A stretch of 64,000 nucleotides of DNA, from contig OZ022505.1 in the NCBI GenBank assembly GCA_963989385.1, positions 59,151,737-59,215,736 on the forward strand, read 5' to 3'. The notes beneath the pieces are model-generated. The model was not told where the DNA came from. It saw only the letters and a list, made by a program, of their open reading frames with translations, and did not search any database. This stretch comes from Ctena decussata (taxonomy: Eukaryota > Mollusca > Bivalvia > Lucinida > Lucinidae). Shown here piece by piece: positions 1 to 11,600 of this stretch (the first letter of the stretch is position 1; the number at the start of each line of letters is the position of its first letter). The position numbers and the translations under genes were made by a program.

Positions 1-415
1 GCACACAGAGGAGAAATTATGTACAATGCTAACAAAGAAAAATACTGGAGCCACATATGGCCCAAAACATGTCAGCCATATTTTGTTTCATGAAGGTGTG
101 ATTAGTTATTCAATTGGTATTTTGTGTTTTTGGGTTTTTTTTTCGATAGTTTGCCTTTTGAGACTGGAAAGAATAAATGCTAAATTGCCCGATCTAGTCA
201 GCGTAATTTTATCACTGTGTGCGGTCGAGGACTGCGCATTTGTGCCGTCTATTTAAGCATTCTTTAAGTGTATACTTTACAAGAGAATCCATCCAGTGGA
301 AGGACAGTCTGTTTTTGCAAATGCACAGTCTGATACGTATATGGTCTACAAGAACAAGCACGTGGCTTAAACTGCTGGTTCACTGAAGACTGCTAATTTT
401 CTATTCATTTTTCAG
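1..415. other. Upstream sequence, probably intron of the ZP-domain gene
   Basis: The segment ends in an acceptor (pyrimidine tract then AG at 414-415) that opens the first recognisable ZP exon. An open frame covers 26-256, but its peptide resembles no ZP sequence and no convincing donor ends it, so I do not call it an exon. The 5' part of the ZP gene lies to the left of the window. Confidence 0.4.
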
Positions 416-809
416 TTGAACCAAAGAGAGTATATGTTGAAAGTTGCACTGTTGCTGACACAATGAATTTTGACATGTCAACTGTGACGCTCATTCAAGA
501 CGGGTAAGCTATACTAGAAATACATGATCAGGCCCACCATGGTTACTGGTATTAATATTTACCTAGCAGGCACACAGCGTTTAATTAGCATTGAATCAAT
601 GTTGATTCAACGTCTTGACTTTGAATCAAAGTAGATTCAATGTTGATTTAACGTTGTGTGTCCAGTGGGATTTACTTTTTATATCGTATAATTAAAATGA
701 TAAAGACGACTGGACTCAGACTGCATATCCGATATACTTATGACCAAAACAAAAGAAATTCCTTTCATCAATACGCTGGCACACAAGTTCATAATGGCGA
801 GCCTCTCTC

Positions 810-858
<49 letters not shown>

Positions 859-3800
859 GCGTGTGTATGTTAAATTTATAAGTCTGTCTTAGTATTTCCT
901 AGATTATACTTATTCATCGTTTGATCATATAAACTCAGTTCTGAACAGTTCTGGGTCTGGTTGTTCTAAACATCGTTAGCCTAACGAGCTCATTAAGAGG
1001 TCAACTCGTTAAGTGTTTACGACTTTATTACCAAATACACTGACAGTTTTGTTGCAATGCAAAGGCTTCTCACATTTGTTCAACAAAAAAATATTGGCGT
1101 ATTTGAGATTGTAAAGTTTGAAAGTTAGATTTTTATCATCCAACTTTCAAGAGCTAATACTGCTTATACAGTTTAAACCAAAATTGAATTTCTCATTATT
1201 TAAAAAATTATTGATCGGTAGAAAGATGTGTCTTTGTCACTAAAATAATGGCGTAAAAACTGCAAAACCGTCACATTTTGCGACGTCACATCTGATTTCG
1301 TATTATGATATTTTTAACATCACGTTTCAGTTTTGCATACAGTTACATGTATGTTTGAAAATTAATAATATGCTTTGTTTATGTTCAGAAACTGATAATG
1401 TAAGAAATGGAGTGATAGTACGGTTCCACCTCAACTAACAATGTCGTTAGTTCTGAACAACTGGACCCTGACCATCACCAGTCATGATACGATCAGAACC
1501 AGGGTCCGAGGTTATAAAACTTGAGTATAATCTCAAACTCAAAATAAAGCACACTGATTGGCTGCTTCCGAGCATGTGCTCAGAAGCAGCCAATCAGTGT
1601 GCTTTATTTTGAATTTGAGAATGTACTCAGGTTTTATAACCTCCGGGCCAGGTCGGTTTAAGATTACTGTTCCATATGCTTCACTGCAGTCCGAAATTCG
1701 GACTTGCTTGAAACGTTTCACAAATGCTGCGCTTGAGATGGACTGGCATGACTGGTAGCATGACTGGCATTGATGGGATCTGTTAAAAGTCCAATGTATA
1801 ATTGAGCCACGACACGACAAAACCAACAATGTGGTTAAGCTCCCAGCGCAGACTCAGCTCAGCCTGGGCATCCGCCCAGTTTGATCAGACTTTTCCTTCA
1901 ATGCTCAAAGGGTAGCTAAATGCCTAAGCTGACTCCATGCGGACAGCGAAGGCTCTGATCAGACTGGGCGCACAACCACATTGTTGGTTTTGTCGTGTCG
2001 TGGCTCATATAAATACTTCCTTTTCAGATGTGTAGTCGAAACTGATCCTAAAGCTATCTGGTACATGTCAAGGTCGTTCCAGGAAACGTCATTATCTGCC
2101 GCTGGCTTATTCATAACCGATTCGGGAACAATGGTCGCTGCTAAATTTATCAATGTTGACAAGCTGTTCTTCAGATGTATAATCAACTTCTGTTTCTTTA
2201 ATGCGTTACCTCATGACCTGTGCAGTAATGTGAGTTTCCTCTGCTTTTTCTTTTAAGTGTGTGGATACACCAACAAGGGAGTTGACTCTAACCTTTGACT
2301 GTTTACTGAAAAGGGGCGGGACTACTATAAAAAGAAAGCTATTTTTGTCATTTCAAGCTTTGAAATTTCAGAAAAGCTTAAAGGGACAAAAATAAATAAC
2401 TTCTTTCCTAGGCTAAGGTAAGTTGTCATTATGCGTACGTATTTTCTAAAGCATTTGTGTCGTGGGGTGACCGAATGTTAATTTACAGATAGGCAGCTGA
2501 CATTTCCGTTCATATTCCAGTTAAATTACTTTATCATATGACGTCGCTTCTGAGAGTGTAATAAAGCCATGCATTATAAACCATAATCCACTAGTGGATT
2601 AAATATGCAAATTACGTCGTAACGTTATACGTTGACGTCCATTAAAACGTCGCGTTTTATAATGGCGAAATCGTGACGTTTTAGTGCAAATTTTGCTAAT
2701 AAAATGCGATTTTAGTGTCATATGATAAATAGAATCTTGCATTCGTGCTCGTGTATTATTGAATTTATCAAACTCGTTGGGGTAAACGATAAGATGCTCG
2801 GCAAAGCCTCGCATCTTATCTTTTTCCCCAACTCGTTTAATAATTTCAATAATACATGAGCACTCATGTAAGATCCTCTATGTAAACGTCAGAGTTTTGG
2901 TGCTCGAAAAGAGTGCACAGGTTGTCTAGTTTAGTTTAAATGAGCCGCGACACGACAAAACCAACAATGTGGTTGTGCGCGCAGTGAGGACTCAAATCAG
3001 CCTGGGCAGCCGCACAGTTTGATCAGACTCTTTGTTACATGTAAGTGCTCAAATGGTAGCTAAGGGTCTAAGCTACCTTCATGCGGACAGCGAAGACTCT
3101 GATCAGACTGGGCGGATGCCCAGGCTGATCTGAGTTTGCGCTGGGCGCACAACCATTTTGTTGGTTTTCTCGTGTCGCGGCTCAAATATATTTTATTGCC
3201 ACAAAAGTACAAGCAATTGGGTTGGACCACAAGTGCTATCAACATTAGTTACGGTCCTCCCCACTTTTGTCTGATCCTTCCCCATGTGCAAAAAGAACGA
3301 ACTGAAAGCAAATGATATGTAGAGCGGATGTGATAATATGGGGCGGGGAGGGGGTCTGACGTTTGACGCTTTGTTTTGGAAGAGTCCGGTTTCTCCTGAA
3401 GTAAATGTCTGGAAGTAGTGCTGTTTACTGTATAATCATTGTAAAACAGGTCTGTAGTCTACATCACGCCACGGACACGTGTGTTTAATTTTTATTTGGG
3501 TTTTAAGGACCGCCAAAATGGGTTGTAAATTGACCTCTGATTGATTTTGCAATATTATCAACGTGAAATAACGGGGGTTTTGAATTCATTTTAATGTTGA
3601 TGTTGTTGTTCATAGCATACATCTCGTCCTGCGTTATATTTCAACGATTTTGGTATGCTTTATTGTCGCACCTGCTTTAGCAAGGTGCGATATAGGCGTT
3701 TGGCTTCCCGTCCGTCATTCCATCCGTTTTGTGTGTAATAGATTCATCCATTTTTGAACTATGGTGGTAAATATTATTACTCATGCTCCAGTGCACAGAA

Positions 3801-5946
3801 TAATTTTCCGGTACACATGATCATCAATACAAATATTTAACAACTCGTACTTTTGCAAGAAAAAATAATACTTTTGTTTTAATCCACAGTTTAATTGAAC
3901 TTTACAGCTAAAAACAAAGAATTAAATCGATAAAAATGATACTGTATTTTAATTATTTATTTATTCAAAGTTATCTTATTTGACATGCCTTACCCGGTCT
4001 GGACAAGGGGTCCTTCATGTCTGATGCGCTAAGGCCATCAGTCACCTTGACCAATCTGAACAGGCGTAGGTGACTTTTTGACGGGCATACCTTCCGTTTT
4101 CGACTCTACTTACGATCGAAATAAGAGAACTAACGATGGCGGGCCTTACAATTTTACCCAAATAAAATCAAATACACGTGCTCCTGAAAGTAATTAGGAC
4201 TATTGTCCTGCAAACACACACAGTTAAAAGCACCAGTACAAAACATTTGAGCCACGACACGAGAAAACCAACAATGTGGTTGTGCGGCCAGCGCAGACTC
4301 AGATCAGCCTGGGCATCCGCCCAGTCTGATCAGAGTCTTCACTGTCCGCATGGAGGCAGCTTAGACCCTTAGCTACCCTTTGAACGCTTAGCGAAGAGTC
4401 TGATCAGACTTGGTGGATGCCCAGGCTGATCTGAGTCTGCGCTGGACGCACAACCACATTGTTGGTTTTGTCGTGTCGCGGCTCATATGTCTGATATGAA
4501 AACATATACAATCACTCTTTACTGGATGACCCTCGTATTTCACGAATGCGAAACTTACCTTTCCTCCATCGAATTTTTAGTCAGTATCTTCGGAGCCGCA
4601 CGTGCTCCGGAAAACTATAATGACCTTTCGATATCGGTATAATTGTATGATTATTTTTACTGGTTTTCGTCACCGGATCTTGTCAGGGTCACTGATAAGG
4701 TTCGAATACCGAAACTTCGAAGTGTGGCCAGTTTTCTTTCTTTACGATGTGTTCTTTGCTCTTGAAGAAACTTTTTATGATTTTAATTATACCCTTACTT
4801 CACGTTGCCATGTTACTGTTGGTTCCGGTCAGCCATGCAATTGTGTGTGGTGTCAATGTCCGCTAGCATAGCAACTGAAATTCCAGCTTGGCTTTCTGAG
4901 GTAACTTACACGGTGATCTCAAGCACAGGCACTCGACGAAAAATTTTGTTACATTTCTAAATATTACCAAATGTCCTTCTTTACAAATGTTTTGTCGAGT
5001 GCCTGTGATCTCAAGATAACAAATCCCCACCATCCAAGGTGCCTTGATAACGGACCGTTAATTACTTTGGTGTGCAAGGATAAACATTTTTCGAAATTGA
5101 TAGAGAAACGAAAATGAAGCTTGCTTATCGGAAACTGCAGTTCGTCGAAGAAATAATGTTTCTCAAATAACTTAAATCAGCCTTATGTATTATTTGATTT
5201 ATTCTAGTCCTGTGCAGCACGCAAAAAGAGAAGTGTAAATAAGACTGACGTCAAAAGCCAAGTTCTATACACCAGAGTGAAGATTTCGGACGTGAAAGGT
5301 AATTTTCAAAATACGAGAAAACTGTCTCTTGCTTGATCTAACTACACCAAAACTCAATCTTATTTTAATTGAGCCGCGACACGACAAAACCAACAATGTG
5401 GTTGTGCGCTCATCGTAGACTCAGATCAGCCTGGGCGTCCGCCCAGTTTGACCAGACTCTTCGTTAAGTGTTCAAATGGTAGCTAAGGGTCTAAGCTACC
5501 TCCATGCGGACAGCGAAGACTTTGATCAGACTGGGCGGATGCCCAGGCTGATTTGAGTCTGCGCTGGCCGCACAACCACATTGTTGGTTTTGTCATGTCG
5601 CGGCTCAATTGTATATTTCCTTCAGATTCTGATTTTGAACTTTCTGTCTCTTTATCAGATCAGTAGAAAAGGTTCAGTAAAAACTTGCTAATATATCATC
5701 CTTTCGTTATCTTGAGATAACTAACATACTGTTTTAAAGGACGTAAATTAGCAAGCCATCCATCCATATTATTTTTCAGATACTAACAGAGACAACACAG
5801 AACAGAAGATCTGCAAGAGAAAATGGGCTCTATACATGTACATCGTGCTTGGGGGATTAGGAGCGGCTGATATAGTGGTTTTTCTCGTTGCAATTGCCAT
5901 ATTTTGTAAACTACTTCATTTACCAACATCTAAACAATTGTCATAG
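416..5946 (+). CDS. Zona pellucida (ZP) domain membrane protein, 3' four exons (partial)
   Basis: Seen: four phase-compatible exons at 416-503, 2028-2229, 5208-5298 and 5780-5946 (stop TAG), each bounded by AG and GT. Joined they read about 182 residues. The order is VYVESCTVAD, then TLIQDGCVVE, then FFRCIINFC, then CSNSCAARKKRSV, a typical ZP-C cysteine spacing ending in a basic furin-like RKKR site. After that come a juxtamembrane stretch and a hydrophobic helix (YIVLGGLGAADIVVFLVAI), then a short cytoplasmic tail ending TSKQLS. Known: ZP domains polymerise extracellularly after cleavage at such a site and shedding from the membrane. Inferred: a secreted or surface matrix protein; tissue and partner cannot be told. 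The ZP-N half and signal peptide are outside the window. The introns carry hairpin MITEs. The split-codon phases match at every junction, which makes the model robust. Confidence 0.85.
572..662. repeat. Short palindromic repeat, TTGATTCAACG type
   Basis: CACACAGCGTT near the left end pairs with AACGTTGTGTG at the right end, and the interior alternates TTGAATC and GATTCAA motifs. It looks like a small non-autonomous hairpin element in the first ZP intron. Confidence 0.5.
803..854. repeat. (CT)n microsatellite
   Basis: An almost uninterrupted CT dinucleotide run of about 50 bases, with one CA interruption near its start, in a ZP-gene intron. Any peptide read through it is an artefact. Confidence 0.95.
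1501..1652. mobile_element. Near-perfect hairpin MITE
   Basis: Two arms of about 70 bases are inverted copies around a centre near 1576. GGTTATAAAAC on the left answers GTTTTATAACC on the right, and the inner arms (GCACACTGATTGGCTGCTTC and its complement) match almost exactly. It lies in the ZP-gene intron. Peptides read on both strands are shadows of this palindrome. Confidence 0.75.
1803..2007. repeat. TGAGCC hairpin MITE family, copy 1 (shortened)
   Basis: Starts TGAGCCACGACACGACAAAA and ends with its complement TTTTGTCGTGTCGTGGCTCA. The interior has inverted CAGCCTGGGCATCCGCCCAG-type segments. It is shorter than the roughly 240-bp full units and ends only about 20 bases before the acceptor of the 2028-2229 ZP exon. 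Confidence 0.9.
2530..2886. mobile_element. MITE with ATCATATGAC motifs, orientation 1
   Basis: Carries TCATATGACGTCGC near the left, AATCCACTAGTGGATTAAAT, an internal TCATATGATAAATAG, and then a hairpin around GATAAGATGCTCGGCAAAGC. Related copies lie at 22680-22980 (partial), 23100-23200 (fragment) and, reversed, at 41222-41870. Sharing of the whole motif order between sites supports one mobile family. Confidence 0.65.
2941..3184. repeat. TGAGCC hairpin MITE family, copy 2
   Basis: A full-length unit of about 240 bases. The ends are TGAGCCGCGACACGAC and its near complement ending GTGTCGCGGCTCA; the centre carries GGGTCTAAGCTACCTTCATG. It lies in the ZP-gene intron. Confidence 0.93.
3665..3760. 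repeat. Head of a satellite-type repeat
   Basis: A small stem (CACCTGCTTTAGCAAGGTG) is followed by CCGTCCGTCATTCCATCCG. This resembles the left ends at 9436 and 61138, where a short hairpin precedes a GTCC-rich stretch. No body repeat is evident here, so it is probably a fragment. Confidence 0.4.
4248..4485. repeat. TGAGCC hairpin MITE family, copy 3
   Basis: A full-length unit with ends TGAGCCACGACACGAG and GTCGTGTCGCGGCTCA, in the ZP-gene intron. Its inner arms match copies elsewhere in the window closely. Confidence 0.93.
4535..4650 (+). repeat. Repeat shared with the flanks of the zinc-finger genes
   Basis: Contains CACGAATGCGAAACTTA, then GGAGCCGCACGTGCTCCGGA and ATGACCTTTCG. The same order of motifs is found at about 57665-57765 and 63405-63500, upstream of the two zinc-finger copies. 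That region therefore begins with an interspersed repeat rather than gene-specific promoter DNA. Confidence 0.6.
4924..5010. repeat. Short inverted repeat
   Basis: CACAGGCACTCGACGAAAA on the left is answered by TTTTGTCGAGTGCCTGTG on the right, with about 45 bases between. It is a small hairpin or MITE remnant in the ZP-gene intron. Confidence 0.6.
5370..5607. repeat. TGAGCC hairpin MITE family, copy 4
   Basis: A full-length unit flanked by AT on the left and AT on the right, compatible with a 2-bp target duplication. It sits between the last two ZP exons, starting about 70 bases after exon 5208-5298. Confidence 0.93.
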
Positions 5947-7324
5947 TGTAACAACGCTACAGCAGCAATCTTTGTGAAGGCAAAACTGTTTGTTGTGAGG
6001 TGAAAAACTGGTTTTTGTGGGTACGTAACCGCTATGAAGTGGTTAAATACACAAAAAGTGACTGCCCGTTTGTTAAATCCTAATGTAGCGTTTATGGAGA
6101 GACGTCTGCTGTCGCGAAACTACTGTCCTTCTATGGGTTTCATTTTAGACTTAGACTAAAGGTATTTTAGTCCTTACTAATGAAACAAGTTAGGGTTGCG
6201 CTACAGGTTGTCATAAAAGTACATGTAGTTACGGAATGTTCCTATACAACCATAAACTAGAATAAATTGACTATAACAACTACCTGTTTTTGACTGTGGT
6301 TTAAAATATAAACTAGGTATTATTTCTTTTATATTTGTACCTGTGTTTTTTTTATATCTTATACCACCCTTGCCAGAAAACGCCACCTTTAGCACGAAAT
6401 ATTTCGCAATGAGCAAGGTCTACACTGATAAGGGTGGTATACAATAGTTACACCATAGTTTGTCGCCTATGCGGGAGATAATCCACTCACAAAAGCTCGT
6501 TTACCATCTCCTCTTACAGTCGGTAAAAATAAAGTATAACTATGACATAAATCTCTTGATGGTATTGTATTCCTTATGTTGGACTGGTGAATCTGTTATC
6601 TTATCTAAGATCTTCTGCCCTATTTTGTCGTTTGTGCCTTTGTTCTTCTTAAGCTTGTGTCTTTGGTTAAGGAATGAACTTCATTTTTCTGAGGTTTATC
6701 GAAGTGTATACTACATTGGGTCACGTGCGTAGGGGCCAGTGTTTTTGAAAGTAATAGATAACGATAATGTAGCGAAAATGAAAACAAGAGAAAACGATGC
6801 AAACAATATCATCAGAGAAACAAACGACAAATAAATCGCATCACAAGACAATAAGACATGCACGAAAGGCAAAGATTCAGATCAGCCTGGGGGTCAGCGG
6901 AGACTGATCAAAATCTTCTCTGCTTGCTTAAACAATATATGGCCAATATATCTGCTTTCGGGGTGCTCCAGAATTTGGGGTATTCTAATAAATTATACTA
7001 CTCTTCTGAGTAGGGATGTCGTAAGATGGGTTCTTTTTGCAAACAGAAAGTTAAATCAACTTGTTTCAGCATACGCCGATTGACATGCGATATCAAGTAA
7101 GTATTGACGTCATCTATGACGTCTTCGTTGGTGACCATGGAAGCGGCCATATTGAATACACTATTAAGTTTATGAGTGTGCCGATGGAAATGTCACGGCG
7201 TTTTATTCAAATATGAACTTTGATACAATTTGTAGGCGGGTTCTTTAACATACCTGAAAACTGGAGCAGTTTCTTGATGCAGATACTCCACAACATTATT
7301 TGGATCGGATCAAGTCTGTAAACA
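5947..7324. other. 3' flank of the ZP gene, no further gene seen
   Basis: An AATAAA at 6261-6266 is a plausible polyadenylation signal about 315 bases after the stop. A solitary stretch near 6875-6925 (CAGATCAGCCTGGGGGTC) is a weak relic of the TGAGCC family. I see no convincing exon in the rest. Confidence 0.5.
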
Positions 7325-7643
7325 TCACAGGGTATAAACCAGTCCGCCAATTTCGCTTCCTGCAGAGTCTGTCCGTCATATTTGGCTTCCGCCGTTACTG
7401 TCCTCGATTTCTTGCTTCCTGCAGAGGCTCGAAAAATGGCTTCCTGCCGAGACTGTCCGCGTGACACTGCCTGCTGCCTCGGCGGGAAGCAGAATCACGC
7501 GGACAGTCTCGGAAGAAAGCCATTTATCATGTACAGAAGTCTCGGCAGGAAGCAAGAGATTGCGAACAGTCTCGACGGAAGCCAAATATGACGGACAGTC
7601 TCTGCAAGAAGCCAAACTTGGCGGACTGGTTTATACCCTGTGA
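7325..7643. mobile_element. Full-length palindromic MITE with ACA target duplication
   Basis: Begins TCACAGGGTATAAACCAGTC and ends with its exact complement GACTGGTTTATACCCTGTGA. The interior alternates GACAGTCTC, GGAAGC and AAGCC motifs in inverted order down to the centre near 7485. ACA at 7322-7324 and at 7644-7646 could be a 3-bp target duplication. Both strands are open in several frames simply because of the palindrome; there is no gene. Confidence 0.8.
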
Positions 7644-8050
7644 ACATGGAGGCATGAGGTGTAAGTTACATTTTAGTTAACATATTTTGAAAGACAAATA
7701 TTCTCTACTATATAGAACACACCCTCAGTCTTTATTGGTTTTATGACCCTGTTATGTCATTACCTATGTGTAATGGGATATTTCCTTTGATGAAACAGCA
7801 GTGTCACTTGACTGTTGCATAATATGATTATGAAACCAAATAAACCAGAATATTTGTCTTTAAGCACAAAAAGACTATCAGGATTTAATTTTTATCTATG
7901 ATACGGATGTTGTGTGGCGAACAATTGTTAACACCCCGAAAACTGGTGCAACCATCATATATAAGCAACTAAATATGTTTAAGGCGAGTATGTATAATTC
8001 CAGGGAAATCAATTCTCAGACTGTCCGTATCTGTTGTTTTTTTATCCTTT

Positions 8051-8124
8051 TTAATGGGGTCAACCCTTAAAAAATATTTGCTCCTGTAGGAGCAAATACT
8101 TTCCTTCAAGAATTGACCCCCATT
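8051..8124. repeat. Short hairpin element
   Basis: TTAATGGGGTCAA on the left pairs with TTGACCCCCATTA on the right, around a palindrome centred on TTTGCTCCTGTAGGAGCAAA. A diverged relative containing TTTGGTCCTCTAGGAGCAAA lies near 13155-13175. Confidence 0.55.
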
Positions 8125-8607
8125 AGAAGGGTTTCGTCGATCTGTGAAGCACATTTAGAGGCAAACACGATGTCTTCCTATGAGAAAAAAATGGCGGAAA
8201 AATATAGTGATGTAACAATGCACCTTACACTGACAATCTTTGAATCTGTAGGAATTCATAGCAACTGTAGGACTACATAGCATCTGTAGAAATCCATAGA
8301 AGCTGTAAGAATCCATAGACTGAAATGATAATTTTTATTTGTCTACGCACATGCGCAGTCAGAATAGTTTTTGCTGTTGGCACACTTCCTAACATTACTT
8401 GGCAACGTTTGCAAAGCCTCTTTGCAGACAGATCAATCGGAACACCACTCGGTTTATTCCGTGAATCAGAACTGGTCGAGCAGTATTCCGATTGATGCAG
8501 CGCAGAATATGCCATCTGCGCATGCTCAGACTTGCCTATGTATATGTTGTTACGTTCGGGCATGCGCAGTTCGTCAATTCTTTATGGCATGTTTTTCAGA
8601 TGACCTA

Positions 8608-11600
8608 TCATTCATAAGATTTAAGTGAATTTGGTTTTAAAGGACTTTTGAATGAGAGTATTTTGAGACTTTCTTCAAATGGTCCTTTAGTAGGGATTGT
8701 GTAGGCTTTGTCCCTCTTTCGTTCTCGCCGACATAGCAGTTCGTACTCATTGCACCTTATCAATGTTCCTTTCCATTGAATATAACAAGCGCCTCTTGAC
8801 GGTAGGAAATAACCTGTAAAATATGAAATTTATGTAACCACGAACGTAAACTGGCATTGGTATCAATACAAAGATCCCAATATAACATGATACCTTTTCC
8901 ATATAGGTGTAATAACACCATGCCTTGTTCATGCGCAATTCCATTCCCATTTGAATATTTGAAAACAGTCAAGCTTATGAAAATAGCCAGCCAAAATCAA
9001 ACAATGCTATTCAGCTCGTGAGTTCAAATAGCATACATGTCTGCAATGCTTGCTTTGAAAGTAAAGAAATGGTGGAGTTATAAAAAATAACCTGGAAGTA
9101 GTCCGAAATTTTGGTTTGGTCACTTTAAGGAGTTGTTCATAACTTGTGTCTGCTCCCATTGTTTATGTACAATCTAAGCTATGGAGTTTTGTCGTAATTT
9201 TATCGCTTTACCATTTACAGAGCCGAAATTTTCTGTCCATATGTTTAGGGGGTCGAATAGCATTGTTAAATTATATTGGCAATTCATTTGAAGATGCTTT
9301 GGGTAGGAATGGAAATAAGATTCTTGCACACTGGACAAGGATACCCCCGTGTTTCCCCTGTACCTACAAATCTTATCTCACCCATGTTATTTCACCCAGA
9401 ACCGTATAAAAATCACGAGCATTCAATGCATTTATTAGGGCCCCGCCAGACGAAGTCTGCGGAGGCCCTATAGTAATCATCTTGTCCGTCCGTCCGTCTG
9501 TCCGTCCGTCCGTCCGTCATCATTTCGTGTCCGCTCAATAACTCTGAAACCATCAGAGATATTTTCACGAGTATTGGTACAAATGTAAAGCATCATTAAA
9601 CGATGTGCAGAGAACAAGAACCATAACTCTGTCTACATTATTTACTGAATTATGCCCCTTTGTAATTTTGAGTACAGAAACCGTGTCCGCTTCATAACTC
9701 TGAAACTATCAGAGATATTTTCACGAGACTTGGTACAAATGTAAAGCATTATCAGTTGATGTGCAGAGAACAAGAACCATAACTCTGCCTACATTTTTTA
9801 CTGAATTATGCCCCTTTGTAATTTTGAGTACAGAAATAGTGTCCGCTTCATAACTCTGAAATTATTAGAAATATTTTCACGAGACTTGGTACAATTTTTT
9901 CACGAGACTTGGTACAAATGTAAAGCATCATCAGGCGATGTGCAGAGAACAAGAACCATAACTTTGCCTACATTATTAATTGAATTATTCCCCTTTGTAA
10001 TTTTGAGTACAGAAATCGTGTCCGCTTCATAATTCTAAAACTATTAGAGATATTTTCACGAGACTTGGTACAAATGTAAAGCATCATCAGATGATGTGCA
10101 GAGATCAAGAACCATAACTCTGCCTACATTTTTTACTGTCCGTTTCATAACTCTTAAATTATTCGAAATATTTTCACGAGACTTGGTACAAATGTTAAGC
10201 ATCATCAGGCGATGTGCAGAGAACAAAAACCATACCTCTGCCTACATTATTTACTGAATTATTCCCCTTTGCAATTTTAAGTACAGATATCGTGTCCGCT
10301 TCATAACTCTGTAACTATTAGAGATATTTTCACGAGACTTGGTACAAATGTAAAGCATCATCAGACGATGTGCAGAGAACAATAACCATAACTCTGCCTA
10401 CATTTATTACTGAAGTATGCCCCTTTGTAATTTTGAGTACAGAAATCATGTCCGCTTCATAACTCTGAAATTGTTAGAAATATTTTCACAAGACTTGGTA
10501 CAAATGTTAAGCATCATCAGGCAATGTGCAGAGAACAAGAACCATAACTCTGTCTACATTATTTACTGAATTATTCCCCTTTGTAATTTTGAGTACAGAA
10601 ATCGTGTCCGCTTCATAACTCTGAAAGTATTAGAGATATCATGCTGTGTACATGCTCTTAGAGAAATGACCCCGATCGACCCGACTTACTGCTATATAAA
10701 CTCGGGTTACTCGGGGTATCGATTTCACATGTGTTTCTAATGAAACTGGTCGTATTATCCTCCGGGATACCAATAAATGATACAGAATTATGCAATTTCG
10801 CAGCAGTGCCCCAGGTGGTGAAGATAACCTGTTAACCGATTTTCTCTAGTTAAAAGTAAAACATAAATATCCCGCATCCTAGTCTTGATATAATCTAGAA
10901 AATCGAAATCCTCATTAAAAGTTGTGTTGTTTAGGCGTTTTGAACGGATTTCTACGTTAAAATTTAAGCGTTTTGTAATATAACAATTTTGTAATGGCAC
11001 GGGAACCAGCGAAACAGTATTCCCTGTTTTACAGCCTTATAAAAAAATAGTTCCAGTTGTATTGCAAACTTATTTTCGTGTGATACTTCAAACACACTGA
11101 CTGTATTTAGAATAAAAGTAGACAAAACTTTTATTATTGCATATACGATTTTCTAGAGTATTTTATGAAAGCGTTCTTTAAGCGGCGCACTAATACCGTG
11201 AACCTGGTCTCAGTAGCACCGCTGATAAAAATACTATATGCTCGAATTACCTGTATTATTAACCGGGAACCAGAGATAATGGCAAAAGTAGTTCACAGAG
11301 CATGTTTAGCTGATACCTGCGGTATCCAGCTAATTAGGCGATGGCTAAAACATCTGGTTTGTATGGTGGCTGGTTTGTGCCATTTCGTCTTTTCGTCTTT
11401 TCGCCGCGAAAAGACGCCACGCGAAAAGACGAAAAGACGCCATGCGAAAAGACGAAAAGACGAAAAAACGCCAGGCGAAAAGACGAAAAGACGAAATAAC
11501 GCCAGGCGAAAAGACGAAAAGACGAAACCCGCCACGCGAAAAGACGAAATTGCAGCGCGAAAAGACGAAACTTGAAACTCTTAAATTGTCGTCTTTTCGC

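Noticed and set aside
26..256. Open frame proposed as an upstream ZP exon
   Set aside because: No ZP-like motif and only a weak GTGTGA donor near 99; its phase could fit but nothing else supports it.
3060..3245. Repeated peptides containing KPTMWLCAQRRLRSAWASAQ
   Set aside because: They come from the TGAGCC hairpin MITE and recur at several copies; not a gene family.
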